In this document: piece by piece, positions 1 through 9,230 of the stretch | Layout of the letters: each line of letters begins with the position of its first letter | How positions within the stretch are numbered: the stretch's first letter is position 1 | Origin: Clostridia bacterium | GTDB lineage: Bacteria; Bacillota; Clostridia; Oscillospirales; CAG-272 | DNA length: 32,997 nt | Assembly (NCBI GenBank): GCA_017407835.1 | Contig: JAFQVV010000014.1 | Location: 1-32,997 of the forward strand | Reading direction: 5' to 3' | The notes under the pieces: model-generated | Databases searched by the model: none | The model's input: the letters and a program-made list of their open reading frames with translations, nothing else | What the model was told of the DNA's origin: nothing | Position numbers and translations under genes: made by a program

Positions 1-986
<986 letters not shown>

Positions 987-1010
987 TTATTCTATCGTGT
1001 GGATATTCGT

Positions 1011-1604
1011 TCAGTTTGCGACCTTTACCATCGCATAGCGGAGCACCTTATCGCCCCGGATATAGCCCTTCTGCAGAACTTCGATAACTTCACTCTCGCC
1101 GTACTGCTCATCTTCGACGTGCATCACGGCGTTGTGCAGGTTGGGATCAAAGGGCTTGTTCAGTGCCTCGATCTCAGTGATGCCGAGATTGCCCAGCACC
1201 TCGATGAAGCTCTTGAGCGTCATGGTGACACCCTGCCCCACCGTTGCCGCGTCGCTGTACTGCGCCGCACGCTCAAGATTGTCGAGCACGGGCAGAATTT
1301 TCACCAGCAGGTCGGCGTAAGCATCGGCGTAAAGCCCCTCACGCTCCTTGGCGGTGCGCTTGCGGAAGTTGTCGTATTCCGCCATCATGTGCAGATATTT
1401 ATCATTCGACTCGGCCAGGGCGGCAGCACTCTCCTCCAGCTTTTTGTTGGCTGCGGCAAGCTCTGCCTCAAGCCGTCTGGCTTCTTTTTTCCATTCTTTA
1501 TCCTTTTTCTGCGGTTGTTCAACTGCCTCTTCCTGTTCAGCCGATGCCTCAGCTTCGGTCTCAAGCTCCACTTCGGTCTGCGGTGTTTTATCCTTTTCCT
1601 GCAT
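1011..1604 (-). CDS. grpE: Nucleotide exchange factor GrpE
   Basis: GrpE drives ADP release from DnaK and works as a dimer. The 197-residue protein has the family layout: an acidic, low-complexity N-terminus (residues 1-36), a long charged coiled coil (about 37-85), the hallmark YDNFRKRTAKE segment near residues 95-105, and a C-terminal beta domain with NPFDPNLHNAV-like and GYIRGDKVLRYAMVKV motifs. The ATG has a strong GGAGGAGAAC site. The start overlaps the last 17 bases of hrcA, so translation is probably coupled. Length and motif order are normal for the family. Confidence 0.97.
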   Translation of the reverse strand: MQEKDKTPQTEVELETEAEASAEQEEAVEQPQKKDKEWKKEARRLEAELAAANKKLEESAAALAESNDKYLHMMAEYDNFRKRTAKEREGLYADAYADLLVKILPVLDNLERAAQYSDAATVGQGVTMTLKSFIEVLGNLGITEIEALNKPFDPNLHNAVMHVEDEQYGESEVIEVLQKGYIRGDKVLRYAMVKVAN

Positions 1605-2679
1605 TATGTTCTCCTCCGTTCAGTAAGTTTGTTTGCGTCCCTTCTCCGTCAAGCATAGATGCCACCTGTGCCGCCAAATGCTCAATCATCGTGACCACAC
1701 GGGAATAATCCATGCGGCGGGGGCCGATGATGCCGATGGCGCCGACGGTGTTACCGCCGTGGCGAATGGTTTTGAAAATGAGAGATGAGTTTTGCATCAC
1801 ATCGACGGTGTTTTCCGAACCGATGTAAATGTTGACATTTTCGGCCTGCGCACCCGAGACCAAATCCAGAATATCCTGCTTTTCTTCCAGCGCCCCCAAC
1901 AGACGCTTGAATTGTCCGATATCGGCATATTCGGGATATTGCAGCAAACGGTTGATACCCTCAAAGCGGACATCGCCGTCGTCCAGCTCACTCATCGTCT
2001 CGTAAATGCACTTGATAATGGGATTGACCAGCACCGAATCGATGCCCATGGCAGCTTCCATACGCATGATGGCGGGAAGCGTGATCTGATCGGCCGACAG
2101 CCCCGCCAGATTGGCATTGAGAGCAGCGGCAAGCCTTGCCACCGTCTCACGGGCAGCATCAAAGCCGAGGCGGACAAATTTACTTTTCGCTGTCCCGGTA
2201 GAGGTCACCATCACCAGAATAAAGCTTCGTGCGTCCACCCAGACCGTCTCAAAATGGGAAATGGATGCCGAGGTCGGTTTGGGTTTGACCGAGATGCCGG
2301 TATAGTTGGTCAGCGCAGCCGCCAACTTCGATGCCTGCTCCAGGATCGTATCGATCTCCGCTTGCTTGATTCGCATCAGATTATTGAGTTCGGCAAGCTC
2401 ACGCTGTGTCATGGCGTAACGGCTAAGCATGGTATCGACATAAAAACGATAGCCAAGCTCACTCGGCACTCTGCCCGCCGATGTGTGGGGCTGCTCAAGG
2501 TAGCCCATTTCTTCAAGCTCTGCCATTTCATTGCGGATGGTTGCCGATGAATACGCAATCTGCGCATTCTGCATAATATACCGAGAGCCGACAGGTTCGC
2601 CATTTTCGATGTGTGCATCAATGATCGCTTTTAATATGAGCTTTTTCCGTTCGCTCAATTCACCGTTCATCAAACTCAT
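1588..2679 (-). CDS. hrcA: Heat-inducible transcription repressor HrcA
   Basis: HrcA represses class I heat-shock genes by binding CIRCE, and its activity depends on GroEL in characterised species. The 363-residue protein opens with a winged helix-turn-helix (about residues 11-75, with SSATIRNEMAELEEMGYL and HTSAGRVPSELGYRFYVD), followed by the dimerisation and GAF-like regions (GIIGPRRMDYSRV near the C-terminus). An in-frame ATG lies 13 codons further upstream, but it falls inside the CIRCE operator. The ATG at 2677-2679 has a GAGGTG ribosome site 8 bases upstream and gives the usual N-terminus, so it was chosen. First gene of hrcA-grpE-dnaK, and presumably autoregulated through the CIRCE site just upstream. 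Confidence 0.97.
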   Translation of the reverse strand: MSLMNGELSERKKLILKAIIDAHIENGEPVGSRYIMQNAQIAYSSATIRNEMAELEEMGYLEQPHTSAGRVPSELGYRFYVDTMLSRYAMTQRELAELNNLMRIKQAEIDTILEQASKLAAALTNYTGISVKPKPTSASISHFETVWVDARSFILVMVTSTGTAKSKFVRLGFDAARETVARLAAALNANLAGLSADQITLPAIMRMEAAMGIDSVLVNPIIKCIYETMSELDDGDVRFEGINRLLQYPEYADIGQFKRLLGALEEKQDILDLVSGAQAENVNIYIGSENTVDVMQNSSLIFKTIRHGGNTVGAIGIIGPRRMDYSRVVTMIEHLAAQVASMLDGEGTQTNLLNGGEHNAGKG

Positions 2680-2711
2680 ATGCACACCTCGCTTTCCAAT
2701 CAGCTGTTGTT

Positions 2712-2738
2712 TTAGCACTCTTTGATATCAAGTGCTAA
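2712..2738 (-). promoter_or_regulatory. CIRCE operator (HrcA binding site)
   Basis: TTAGCACTC, nine bases, AAGTGCTAA. The consensus is TTAGCACTC-N9-GAGTGCTAA, so only the first base of the right arm (plus-strand reading) differs. It sits between the predicted hrcA promoter and the hrcA start, where bound HrcA would block transcription. Confidence 0.95.
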
Positions 2739-2749
2739 ACTACGTATAA

Positions 2750-2778
2750 AATTTACCACGAATTGCGGCTTTTGTCAA
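2750..2778 (-). promoter_or_regulatory. Predicted sigma-A promoter of hrcA-grpE-dnaK
   Basis: Reading the minus strand, TTGACA (2773-2778), a 17-base spacer, then TAAATT (2750-2755). The -35 is perfect and the -10 matches 4 of 6. The CIRCE operator begins about 12 bases downstream, as expected for a repressed heat-shock promoter. Confidence 0.75.
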
Positions 2779-2850
2779 GAAGTAAGTGCGGATATTTTGT
2801 GAACTTTTTGTAAATCACAGCTTCAAGTGCTAAAATTCTCTCCAAACGAA

Positions 2851-2890
2851 GAAAAAAATCCCCATGCGGAAGAACATCTTCCGCACGGGG
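2851..2890 (-). terminator. Rho-independent terminator of the histidine phosphatase gene
   Basis: Inverted repeat with arms at 2860-2873 and 2877-2890 (CCCC..GCGGAAGA against TCTTCCGC..GGGG, one internal A-C mismatch, three-base loop). On the minus strand it is followed by a run of seven T. It lies 25 bases beyond the stop codon. Confidence 0.85.
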
Positions 2891-2915
2891 GCTAATGGAG
2901 CGTTTATTGTATTGA

Positions 2916-3560
2916 TTATAAACGAAGCGCCGCCGCATCTGCCAAACCGGCACGCACAAGATGATCGCCGAACGCGGCAAGTTCGAGATGATATGTACCG
3001 TCATCGAGATAATCCACCACCGTCACCGATGCGTTGGAGGGCCATGGGGTATCGTTGATCGCTTCAATGGGCTGCCCTCGCCACTCGGTCAGCATCGAAC
3101 GAATCGGCGTTGCATGCGTAAACAGTGCAATCGTCCTGCCGTGATTTTCCTCTGCCAGGCGGCGAAAGGTCACACAGATGCGGGCAAACAGATCGCGTAC
3201 ACACTCCCCCGAAGGACAGGCGGCATTGACAAAATCGTGATGCCACGCATACCGTGCGGGATCGCGTCGGTCAAGCTCGCGGTGGGGCATCCCCTCCCAC
3301 GCACCGACGTTGATCTCGCGGAGGCCAACATCGCGGATAATATCCATTCCCCGGCGCTCGGCGGTTGGGCGTGCCGTCATTACCACGCGAAGCAGATCAC
3401 TGGAATAGATGCGGTCAATGGCATAACGGTCAAGGAATCGTGCTGTCTCTTCTGCCTGCAGATGCCCCAGCGGTGTCAGCGCAATGTCGGTATGTCCACA
3501 GCAAAAGTGTGCAAGATTTCCCTCACTCTCGGCGTGGCGAACGGCAATGATACGGGTCAT
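2916..3560 (-). CDS. Histidine phosphatase family protein (phosphoglycerate-mutase-like)
   Basis: A 214-residue member of the branch 1 histidine phosphatase superfamily, which uses a phosphohistidine intermediate. Near the N-terminus is the catalytic RHAES motif (Arg8-His9). Further along are the phosphate-pocket Arg of SSDLLRV (about Arg58), the GAWEG acid (about Glu82-89) and the second catalytic His in LFTHATPIRS (about His149). The reading frame extends upstream, but ATG 3558-3560 has an AAAGGAG site and gives the standard MTRIIAVRH beginning. It is a single-gene unit with its own promoter and terminator. Substrate cannot be read from sequence: cofactor-dependent mutases, alpha-ribazole phosphatases and broad sugar phosphatases share this layout. 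No cobalamin genes are nearby, so I do not call it CobC. Confidence 0.9.
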   Translation of the reverse strand: MTRIIAVRHAESEGNLAHFCCGHTDIALTPLGHLQAEETARFLDRYAIDRIYSSDLLRVVMTARPTAERRGMDIIRDVGLREINVGAWEGMPHRELDRRDPARYAWHHDFVNAACPSGECVRDLFARICVTFRRLAEENHGRTIALFTHATPIRSMLTEWRGQPIEAINDTPWPSNASVTVVDYLDDGTYHLELAAFGDHLVRAGLADAAALRL

Positions 3561-3591
3561 GGAAAACTCCTTTCTTTGGGCTGTTTTCTTC

Positions 3592-3620
3592 ATTATAGCA
3601 CAGCACCATCCAAATTGCAA
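3592..3620 (-). promoter_or_regulatory. Predicted sigma-A promoter of the histidine phosphatase
   Basis: Minus strand TTGCAA (3615-3620), 17 bases, TATAAT (3592-3597), 31 bases before the start codon. The gene-free stretch 3561-3865 holds this promoter and the divergent hydrolase promoter; nothing else was recognised in it. Confidence 0.75.
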
Positions 3621-3785
3621 GAGAGACCGCTCTGTCACACCGTGCATTTACAGGTGATCGGATTATGGGTTCAAGTTGATTTCGTAACATTCCATGATTG
3701 TACCTCTCGGTAGCGTTATATGGGATTTGCCGAAATACTCTCCTTTCGCTCACAGGAAAAAACTTATTTCCTCCTCACCCTTTTC

Positions 3786-3814
3786 TTGCATTTTTCATAC
3801 ACATATGGTATACT
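3786..3814 (+). promoter_or_regulatory. Predicted sigma-A promoter of the alpha/beta hydrolase - DUF5131 pair
   Basis: TTGCAT (3786-3791), 17 bases, TATACT (3809-3814). A second TATACT lies at about 3824. The coding start is 51 bases downstream. Confidence 0.7.
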
Positions 3815-3865
3815 GTTTTTTGTTATACTGTATCTGCATGAAAATTCCTTCGATCGGAGATCCGT

Positions 3866-4831
3866 ATGCTCTATCTGTTTCTTGGCATCGCCGTACTTCT
3901 CCTTATTGTGGTGATTGCAGCTGCCAATTTTCTCATCAACACATCTATTCGCCGCCAACCCCCGCTGCCCCCCCACGATCCCGAAACACTCCCCCCGTTC
4001 TGGCAGGACTATATTGCACGCAACAATGCAGCCCTCGCCGCCCTTGATACCCTCCCCCACGAGGTGTTAACACTCAATGCCCATGACGGCGTTTCGCTCC
4101 GCGCCCGATTTTTCCCAATCGCAGGAAACGGCAGCGGACAGGATACCGTCATTGTTGTGCATGGTTATCGCAGCAGTGCGGGTGACTTTGCCATGATGAT
4201 TCCGTGGTACCGCGCGCAAAACTTCAACGTACTCGTGGCCGAGAACCGCGCCCACGGCGGCAGTGCGGGAGATTTTGTCGGATTCGGTGCACTCGACCGC
4301 ATCGACTGTGCCGCGTGGTGCCGTCTGCTCGCCGAGCGTATGCCCGATCGTGCCATTTTCCTGCATGGCATCTCAATGGGAGCGGCAACCGTTACACTGA
4401 CGGCATGTCACCCCCTTCCTCCGCAGGTCAAAGGGGTAATCGCCGACTGCGGCTATAGCTCGGCGGTTGCGGAATTTCGCCATGTCATGCATTCCACCAT
4501 GCACATTCCGCGGGCTGTTTCCGCCCTGCTGATGCCCGTCGCGTCCCTCTTCTGCCGTCTGCGCGCCGGCTATTTCTTCGGTGATGCAGATCCGCTGCGT
4601 GCCCTCGCGCATGCGCATCTGCCCATACTTTTTGTCCACGGCGGCAAGGATGATTATGTCCCTACCGAAATGGCTTACCGCCTGTATGATGCCTGTCCCA
4701 CCGATAAGGCACTGCTGATCGTGGACGATGCCACGCACGGAGTCAGTTACGCCATTGATCCCAGCCGCTATGAAGCAGCGATGCGTGCGTTTTACGCCAA
4801 ACATCGCCCCGCAGACGAGGGAGCATCATGA
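3866..4831 (+). CDS. Membrane-anchored alpha/beta hydrolase
   Basis: A 321-residue serine hydrolase of the alpha/beta fold (COG1073-like). Residues 3-25 form one hydrophobic helix, so the enzyme is probably tethered to the membrane with its catalytic domain outside; cleavage as a signal peptide is less likely because no clear cleavage site follows. Catalytic features are the oxyanion-region VVHGYRSS (97-104), nucleophile elbow GISMG (Ser170), acid in GGKDDYVP (Asp262) and His291 in ATHGVSY. The ATG has GGAG eight bases upstream. Its stop overlaps the next start as ATGA, so the two proteins are probably made together. Substrate unknown; relatives are annotated as esterases or acyl-transfer hydrolases. 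Confidence 0.9.
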   Translation: MLYLFLGIAVLLLIVVIAAANFLINTSIRRQPPLPPHDPETLPPFWQDYIARNNAALAALDTLPHEVLTLNAHDGVSLRARFFPIAGNGSGQDTVIVVHGYRSSAGDFAMMIPWYRAQNFNVLVAENRAHGGSAGDFVGFGALDRIDCAAWCRLLAERMPDRAIFLHGISMGAATVTLTACHPLPPQVKGVIADCGYSSAVAEFRHVMHSTMHIPRAVSALLMPVASLFCRLRAGYFFGDADPLRALAHAHLPILFVHGGKDDYVPTEMAYRLYDACPTDKALLIVDDATHGVSYAIDPSRYEAAMRAFYAKHRPADEGAS

Positions 4832-5568
4832 AAGACGGCTGGAATCTGTGGCACGGATGCCGCAAAATCAGCGAAGGCTGCGCCAACTGCTATGTATACC
4901 GCATGGATGCCGAACACGGACGGGATCCCGCAACCCCTCACCGCACAGCGGCATTTGGACTCCCGCTGCGCAAGAACAGAGCGGGAGAATATCGCGTCCC
5001 GTCGGGGTCGACGCTCTGGACCTGTTTCACCTCCGACTTTTTTCTTGAGGACGCCGATGCATGGAGAAGCGAAGCATGGCGGATGATTGCCGCGCGGCCT
5101 GATGTGGAGTTTATCATCATCACCAAGCGCATCCACCGCTTCCATGCCAGTCTCCCCGAGGATTGGGGAGCGGGTTATCCCAATGTCCGCATTGGCTGTA
5201 CTTGTGAAAATCAGCGCCGTGCCGATGAGCGGCTGCCTCTTTTTCGTGCCGCGCCCATTGCCCATCGGTTTATTGTCTGCGAACCTCTGCTGGAACCCAT
5301 CGACCTCTCCCCTTACCTGGATGACCGCATCGAAGAGGTCACGGTAGGCGGCGAATCGGGGGCGGGGGCGCGCATCTGCGACTACGCATGGGTGCTCGGC
5401 ATACGCGAGGCGTGCGTTGCCGCCGGTGTCCCCTTCCATTTTCATCAAACGGGAGCAAACTTTCGCCGAGACGGAAGAATCTACGCTGTTCCGCGCCTGC
5501 ATCAGCACGATCAGGCAAAGCGCGCGGGCATCGATTTCTCCCCCATCACCAAACACTACACCCCCTGA
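4828..5568 (+). CDS. DUF5131 / phage Gp37-Gp68 family protein with three-Cys motif
   Basis: A 246-residue protein that begins with the PF07505-like signature WHGCRKISEGCANCY. It contains C11-x6-C18-x2-C21, a three-cysteine arrangement that recalls radical SAM or zinc-binding clusters. Conserved later segments are TSDFFLEDAD, IITKRIHR, the GCTCENQ stretch and CEPLLEPIDL, then TVGGESGAGAR and FHQTG. Homologues occur both in phage and in bacterial chromosomes; the biochemical role is not established to my knowledge. The family is known for association with a partner, TcmP, but no partner is seen here. Instead it is translationally coupled (ATGA) to an alpha/beta hydrolase. Composition resembles its neighbours, so recent transfer is not obvious. 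Confidence 0.85.
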   Translation: MKDGWNLWHGCRKISEGCANCYVYRMDAEHGRDPATPHRTAAFGLPLRKNRAGEYRVPSGSTLWTCFTSDFFLEDADAWRSEAWRMIAARPDVEFIIITKRIHRFHASLPEDWGAGYPNVRIGCTCENQRRADERLPLFRAAPIAHRFIVCEPLLEPIDLSPYLDDRIEEVTVGGESGAGARICDYAWVLGIREACVAAGVPFHFHQTGANFRRDGRIYAVPRLHQHDQAKRAGIDFSPITKHYTP

Positions 5569-5639
5569 TGCCGATGAACACATGATTCTAACGACACCCT
5601 CGGGCTTTGTCTCTTGTGTATTTGGGATACATGGGCACA

Positions 5640-5670
5640 AAAGGTGCCGCGCTATATGCGCGGCACCTTT
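5640..5670. terminator. Bidirectional terminator between convergent genes
   Basis: Perfect 13-base arms AAAGGTGCCGCGC and GCGCGGCACCTTT around a five-base TATAT loop, between the stops of the DUF5131 gene (plus) and the S1-domain gene (minus). The T run is short on both strands. Confidence 0.85.
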
Positions 5671-5683
5671 ATGCTTATCGTCC

Positions 5684-6658
5684 TCATGCCGATTCGGCAG
5701 TGAAGACAGTCTCGATCACCTTTGGCGCATTTGCGGGTGAATAACGCCAGCGATCAATGTGGGTGGTTACATCGGGATCAATGTAATAGCGGTTTTGGGC
5801 GGGCGTGCGCAGCCCACTGTATGTATCGATGAGCACCAGCTTAATCTTCATCCGCTCGGGAATGATACTCTTGATATAGACCGCGGCAGACCTTCCCACC
5901 GTCAGATCCAGCGAGGATGTGCGATTATCCCGCAGCTCGGCAAGCCCCGCGAGATTCGGAGCCAACTCCACAAAAACACCGTAACTTTCAATGCTGCGCA
6001 AAACACCTGCGACCGTCTGCCCCACCGCAAATCGGCAGGCATTCTCTTCCCATGTGCCGAGCAGTTCACGGTGCGAGACGAAGATACGATTCTGTTCGCG
6101 GTCGATCTGCTTGATGACCACCGGAATAAAATCCCCGCCCGAGAAGCGATCCCGCGGATGGGAGATTCGGGAGACCGAAATACAGTCGACCGAAAGCAGC
6201 GATGAAATGCCGCAGCCGATATCGACAAAGGCACCGAACGGTTCAAGATGTGTCACACGCGCAGGGATAATATCCCCGGTGCGAAGAGAGGAGATATAAT
6301 TGGCGGCACACTCCCGCTGTGCCGCACGGCGGGAAAGAATTGCGCAGGTACGCCCTCCCTCACGCGAAAAGCCGACCACCTTAAAGCAAACTGCCTTGCC
6401 CACACGGGTAATCACGGCAATATCCTTGATCTCCTCACCTGCGCGACACCAAAGTGCCTCCTCACGCGGGATGATGCCTTCCATACATCCCAAGTCAACA
6501 TGCAGTGCAAATCGACTGTCACAGAGATGCGCGATTCCTTCTAAAATTCTTCCCTGCTGCATGGCGCGCTCAAGCGCAGCCGGCGTGGCGGTCAGCTCAC
6601 GGTTCTCGGGTTGTGTGATCAGCATTCCTTCGGGTTTATACGAATTGATGGGGGACAT
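5684..6658 (-). CDS. S1 RNA-binding domain protein (ribosomal protein S1-like, three S1 domains)
   Basis: A 324-residue protein built of three S1/OB-fold repeats at about residues 36-112, 126-197 and 212-278. The second carries the best match to the S1 core (THLEPFGAFVDIG... then HPRDRF, IDREQNRIFVSHREL). The third has SIESYGVFVEL. The N-terminal ~30 residues and the C-terminal ~45 residues look unstructured or lineage-specific. Homologous three- or four-S1 proteins of Clostridia are often annotated rpsA, but E. coli S1 has six repeats, so a full bS1 function is not implied. Among possible starts, the GTG at 6667 has no room for a ribosome site, whereas ATG 6656-6658 has AAAGGA about ten bases upstream. 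Transcribed alone, towards a shared terminator. Confidence 0.85.
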   Translation of the reverse strand: MSPINSYKPEGMLITQPENRELTATPAALERAMQQGRILEGIAHLCDSRFALHVDLGCMEGIIPREEALWCRAGEEIKDIAVITRVGKAVCFKVVGFSREGGRTCAILSRRAAQRECAANYISSLRTGDIIPARVTHLEPFGAFVDIGCGISSLLSVDCISVSRISHPRDRFSGGDFIPVVIKQIDREQNRIFVSHRELLGTWEENACRFAVGQTVAGVLRSIESYGVFVELAPNLAGLAELRDNRTSSLDLTVGRSAAVYIKSIIPERMKIKLVLIDTYSGLRTPAQNRYYIDPDVTTHIDRWRYSPANAPKVIETVFTAESA

Positions 6659-6780
6659 ATTCTGCACTTCCTTTCACTTGTTTACTCCATCCTATGCGCA
6701 CAATGCGCGAGATATGCGTAAATACCACTGTACACAGCAGAGAAAAGATTCGGCACCGTCATGTCTTTTTCCCTCTCCCC

Positions 6781-6809
6781 TTGACAAAAGCAAAAAAATG
6801 GGGCATAAT
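6781..6809 (+). promoter_or_regulatory. Predicted sigma-A promoter of the DUF896-fhs operon
   Basis: TTGACA (6781-6786), 17 bases, CATAAT (6804-6809). No LexA-type inverted repeat was found nearby, although ynzC of Bacillus subtilis belongs to an SOS operon. Confidence 0.8.
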
Positions 6810-6861
6810 ATAGAGTGGAAGTATTTTACCGTTTGAAAGCAAAATTCCCAAGGAGAATATC

Positions 6862-7065
6862 ATGGAACAAAGCAAGATCGACCGGATCAATGCCCTTGCC
6901 CGCAAATCTAAGGGTGAGGGGCTCACCGACGAGGAAAAAGCCGAGCAGGCTGTTCTGCGGCAGGAGTATATCGAGTCCTACCGCGCATCTCTTCGCGCCA
7001 CACTGGAGAACACGGTCATTCAGCGCCCCGACGGAAGCCGCGAAGCATTGATCAAAAAAGACTGA
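6862..7065 (+). CDS. DUF896 (YnzC/UPF0291) family small protein
   Basis: A 67-residue cytosolic protein with the family signature [13 protein letters not shown] followed by [23 protein letters not shown] and a C-terminal segment with IQRPDGS. The Bacillus homologue YnzC forms a helical hairpin; its role is not firmly known. The ATG has an AAGGAG site eight bases upstream. It is the promoter-proximal gene of the run leading into fhs, 34 bases away, with no terminator between them, so the two are likely co-transcribed. Confidence 0.93.
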   Translation: MEQSKIDRINALARKSKGEGLTDEEKAEQAVLRQEYIESYRASLRATLENTVIQRPDGSREALIKKD

Positions 7066-7099
7066 CCAATCTCCCAAACGACAAAAAGGAGTGACTTGC

Positions 7100-8773
7100 A
7101 TGAAAACTGACATTCAAATCGCACAGGAAGCGAAAATGCTGCCCATTACCGACATTGCCCGCAAGCTCGAGATTGCCGACGACGAGCTTGAGCTCTATGG
7201 TCACTACAAGGCAAAAATCACCGAAGCATTTGAGCGCCGTATGCAGAACAAGCCTGACGGCAAACTGATCCTTGTCACCGCCATCAACCCCACCCCCGCG
7301 GGTGAGGGAAAAACCACCACCACTGTCGGACTTGGCATGGCGATGGAAAAAATTGGACGCCGTGCGGTCATTGCCCTGCGTGAGCCCTCCCTCGGCCCCG
7401 TATTCGGTGTCAAGGGCGGCGCGGCCGGCGGTGGATATGCACAGGTCGTGCCGATGGAAGATATCAACCTCCACTTCACGGGTGACTTCCACGCCATCAC
7501 CGCTGCCAACAATCTCCTCTGCGCCATGATCGACAACCACCTGCAGCAAGGCAACGCTCTCGGTATTGATCAGCGCCGCATCCTCTTTGCCCGCGTCACC
7601 GATACCAACGACCGCGCTCTGCGCAACATCGTAGTGGGTATGGGCGGCCGTGTGGACGGCATCCCGCGCGAGGATCACTTTATGATCACGGTCGCATCCG
7701 AGGTCATGGCAATCCTTTGCCTTGCCGACTCCATCGCCGATCTTAAGCGTCGTCTGGGCAGCATTCTCGTGGCCTACACTTACGACGGTCGCCCGGTCTA
7801 TGCCCGTGACCTGCAGGCCGAGGGCGCGATGGCGGCACTGCTCAAGGATGCTCTCAAACCCAATCTGGTGCAGACGCTGGAGAACACCCCCGCCATCATC
7901 CACGGCGGTCCCTTTGCCAACATCGCCCACGGCTGCAACTCGATCCGTGCGACCAAGCTCGCCATGAAGCTGGCTGATTATGCCATCACCGAGGCTGGCT
8001 TCGGTGCTGATCTGGGCGCTGAGAAGTTCCTTGACATCAAGTGCCGCAAAGGGGGGATTGCTCCCTCTGCCATCGTTCTGGTGGCCACCGTCCGCGCCCT
8101 CAAGTATAACGGCGGCGTCAAGAAGGAAGATCTGTCCGCCGAGAATCTCGATGCCCTCCGCGCCGGTGCTGTCAACCTTGAGGCACATCTGGACAATCTC
8201 GCCCAGTACGGCGTTCCGGTAGTGGTTGCCATCAACCGCTTCGGCACCGACACCGATGCCGAGCTTGAGCTGCTGCGCAAGATTTGCATCGATCGCGGAG
8301 CCGACTTCGCTCTGTCCGAGGTCTTTGCCCGGGGCGGTGAGGGCGGCATTGAGCTGGCCGAGAAAGTCGTCGCCGCCTGTGAAAAGCCCTCTTCCTTCAA
8401 GCTGCTCTACCGCGACGAGGACTCCATCAAAGAGAAGATCGAAACCATCGCCCGAAAGATCTACGGCGCCGCAGAGGTCAAGTATCTCCCCGCCGCAGAG
8501 AAGGCTATCGCCGATTTCATCGCCCTCGATCCCAAATACGCTCAATTCCCCGTCTGCATGGCCAAGACACAGTACTCGCTCTCGGACGATGCGAGCAAGC
8601 TCGGCCGCCCCACCGGCTACACCCTGACCGTGCGTGAGGTCAAGCTCTCGGCAGGTGCCGAGTTTATGGTGGTGCTCACCGGTGCTATTATGACCATGCC
8701 CGGTCTGCCCAAGGCTCCCGCCGCGATCCGCATTGATGTGGATGATGAAGGCAACATCACGGGGCTGTTCTGA
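7100..8773 (+). CDS. fhs: Formate--tetrahydrofolate ligase
   Basis: Joins formate to tetrahydrofolate with ATP, giving 10-formyl-THF for purine and fMet synthesis and, in acetogens, the methyl branch of the Wood-Ljungdahl pathway. The protein has 557 residues, the normal family length. It shows the typical opening ([26 protein letters not shown]), the nucleotide loop [16 protein letters not shown] (about 64-78), [38 protein letters not shown], and C-terminal [14 protein letters not shown] three codons upstream sits on the ribosome site AAAAAGGAG itself, so ATG 7100 was chosen. Its stop overlaps the tsaE start by one base (TGATG). No other Wood-Ljungdahl gene is in the window, so acetogenesis cannot be inferred. 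Confidence 0.98.
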   Translation: MKTDIQIAQEAKMLPITDIARKLEIADDELELYGHYKAKITEAFERRMQNKPDGKLILVTAINPTPAGEGKTTTTVGLGMAMEKIGRRAVIALREPSLGPVFGVKGGAAGGGYAQVVPMEDINLHFTGDFHAITAANNLLCAMIDNHLQQGNALGIDQRRILFARVTDTNDRALRNIVVGMGGRVDGIPREDHFMITVASEVMAILCLADSIADLKRRLGSILVAYTYDGRPVYARDLQAEGAMAALLKDALKPNLVQTLENTPAIIHGGPFANIAHGCNSIRATKLAMKLADYAITEAGFGADLGAEKFLDIKCRKGGIAPSAIVLVATVRALKYNGGVKKEDLSAENLDALRAGAVNLEAHLDNLAQYGVPVVVAINRFGTDTDAELELLRKICIDRGADFALSEVFARGGEGGIELAEKVVAACEKPSSFKLLYRDEDSIKEKIETIARKIYGAAEVKYLPAAEKAIADFIALDPKYAQFPVCMAKTQYSLSDDASKLGRPTGYTLTVREVKLSAGAEFMVVLTGAIMTMPGLPKAPAAIRIDVDDEGNITGLF

Positions 8774-9219
8774 TGACAGAAGAACTGTTTCGCCGCACCA
8801 CCGCTTCGGCTGAAGAAACCGAAGCGGTGGGGGCGTGGCTCGCCGAGCAGCTGACGGGTGGTGTTCTCCCGCCCTTCATTGCACTTTACGGCGATCTCGG
8901 TGTTGGGAAGACTGCGCTGACACGCGGACTTGCGTCGGTTCTCTCCCCTGCTTCCCTTGTGCGCTCCCCCACCTTTGCGTTGGTCAACGAATACCGCAGC
9001 GGTAAACGACCGCTGTTTCATTTTGATATGTACCGCATCGAGGGAGAGGACGATCTGGAATCAATCGGCTACTGGGATTATCTCGACCGCGGTATCTGTG
9101 TGGTTGAGTGGAGTGAGAAGATTCCCTTCGCCCTGCCCGACAGCTATCTGCGCGTCACCATCGAAAAGCTGCCCGATGATCTCAATGCGCGCAGCATCAC
9201 CGTACAGCTTGTACGCTGA
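8773..9219 (+). CDS. tsaE: tRNA threonylcarbamoyladenosine biosynthesis ATPase TsaE
   Basis: P-loop ATPase of the TsaB-TsaD-TsaE complex that places t6A at position 37 of ANN-decoding tRNAs. At 148 residues it has normal length, Walker A YGDLGVGKT (about 39-47), the switch-region SPTFALVNEY, FHFDMYRI, and the conserved VVEWSEKI near the C-terminus. Starts one base inside the fhs stop (TGATG), and tsaB follows 11 bases downstream. Coupling to fhs is not the textbook neighbourhood, where tsaE, tsaB, rimI and tsaD usually cluster. Confidence 0.96.
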   Translation: MTEELFRRTTASAEETEAVGAWLAEQLTGGVLPPFIALYGDLGVGKTALTRGLASVLSPASLVRSPTFALVNEYRSGKRPLFHFDMYRIEGEDDLESIGYWDYLDRGICVVEWSEKIPFALPDSYLRVTIEKLPDDLNARSITVQLVR

Positions 9220-9230
9220 AAGGATATACC

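Noticed and set aside
7052..8545. 497-codon open frame on the minus strand opposite fhs
   Set aside because: Antisense to a complete formate-THF ligase; no ribosome site or motif. Shadow frame.
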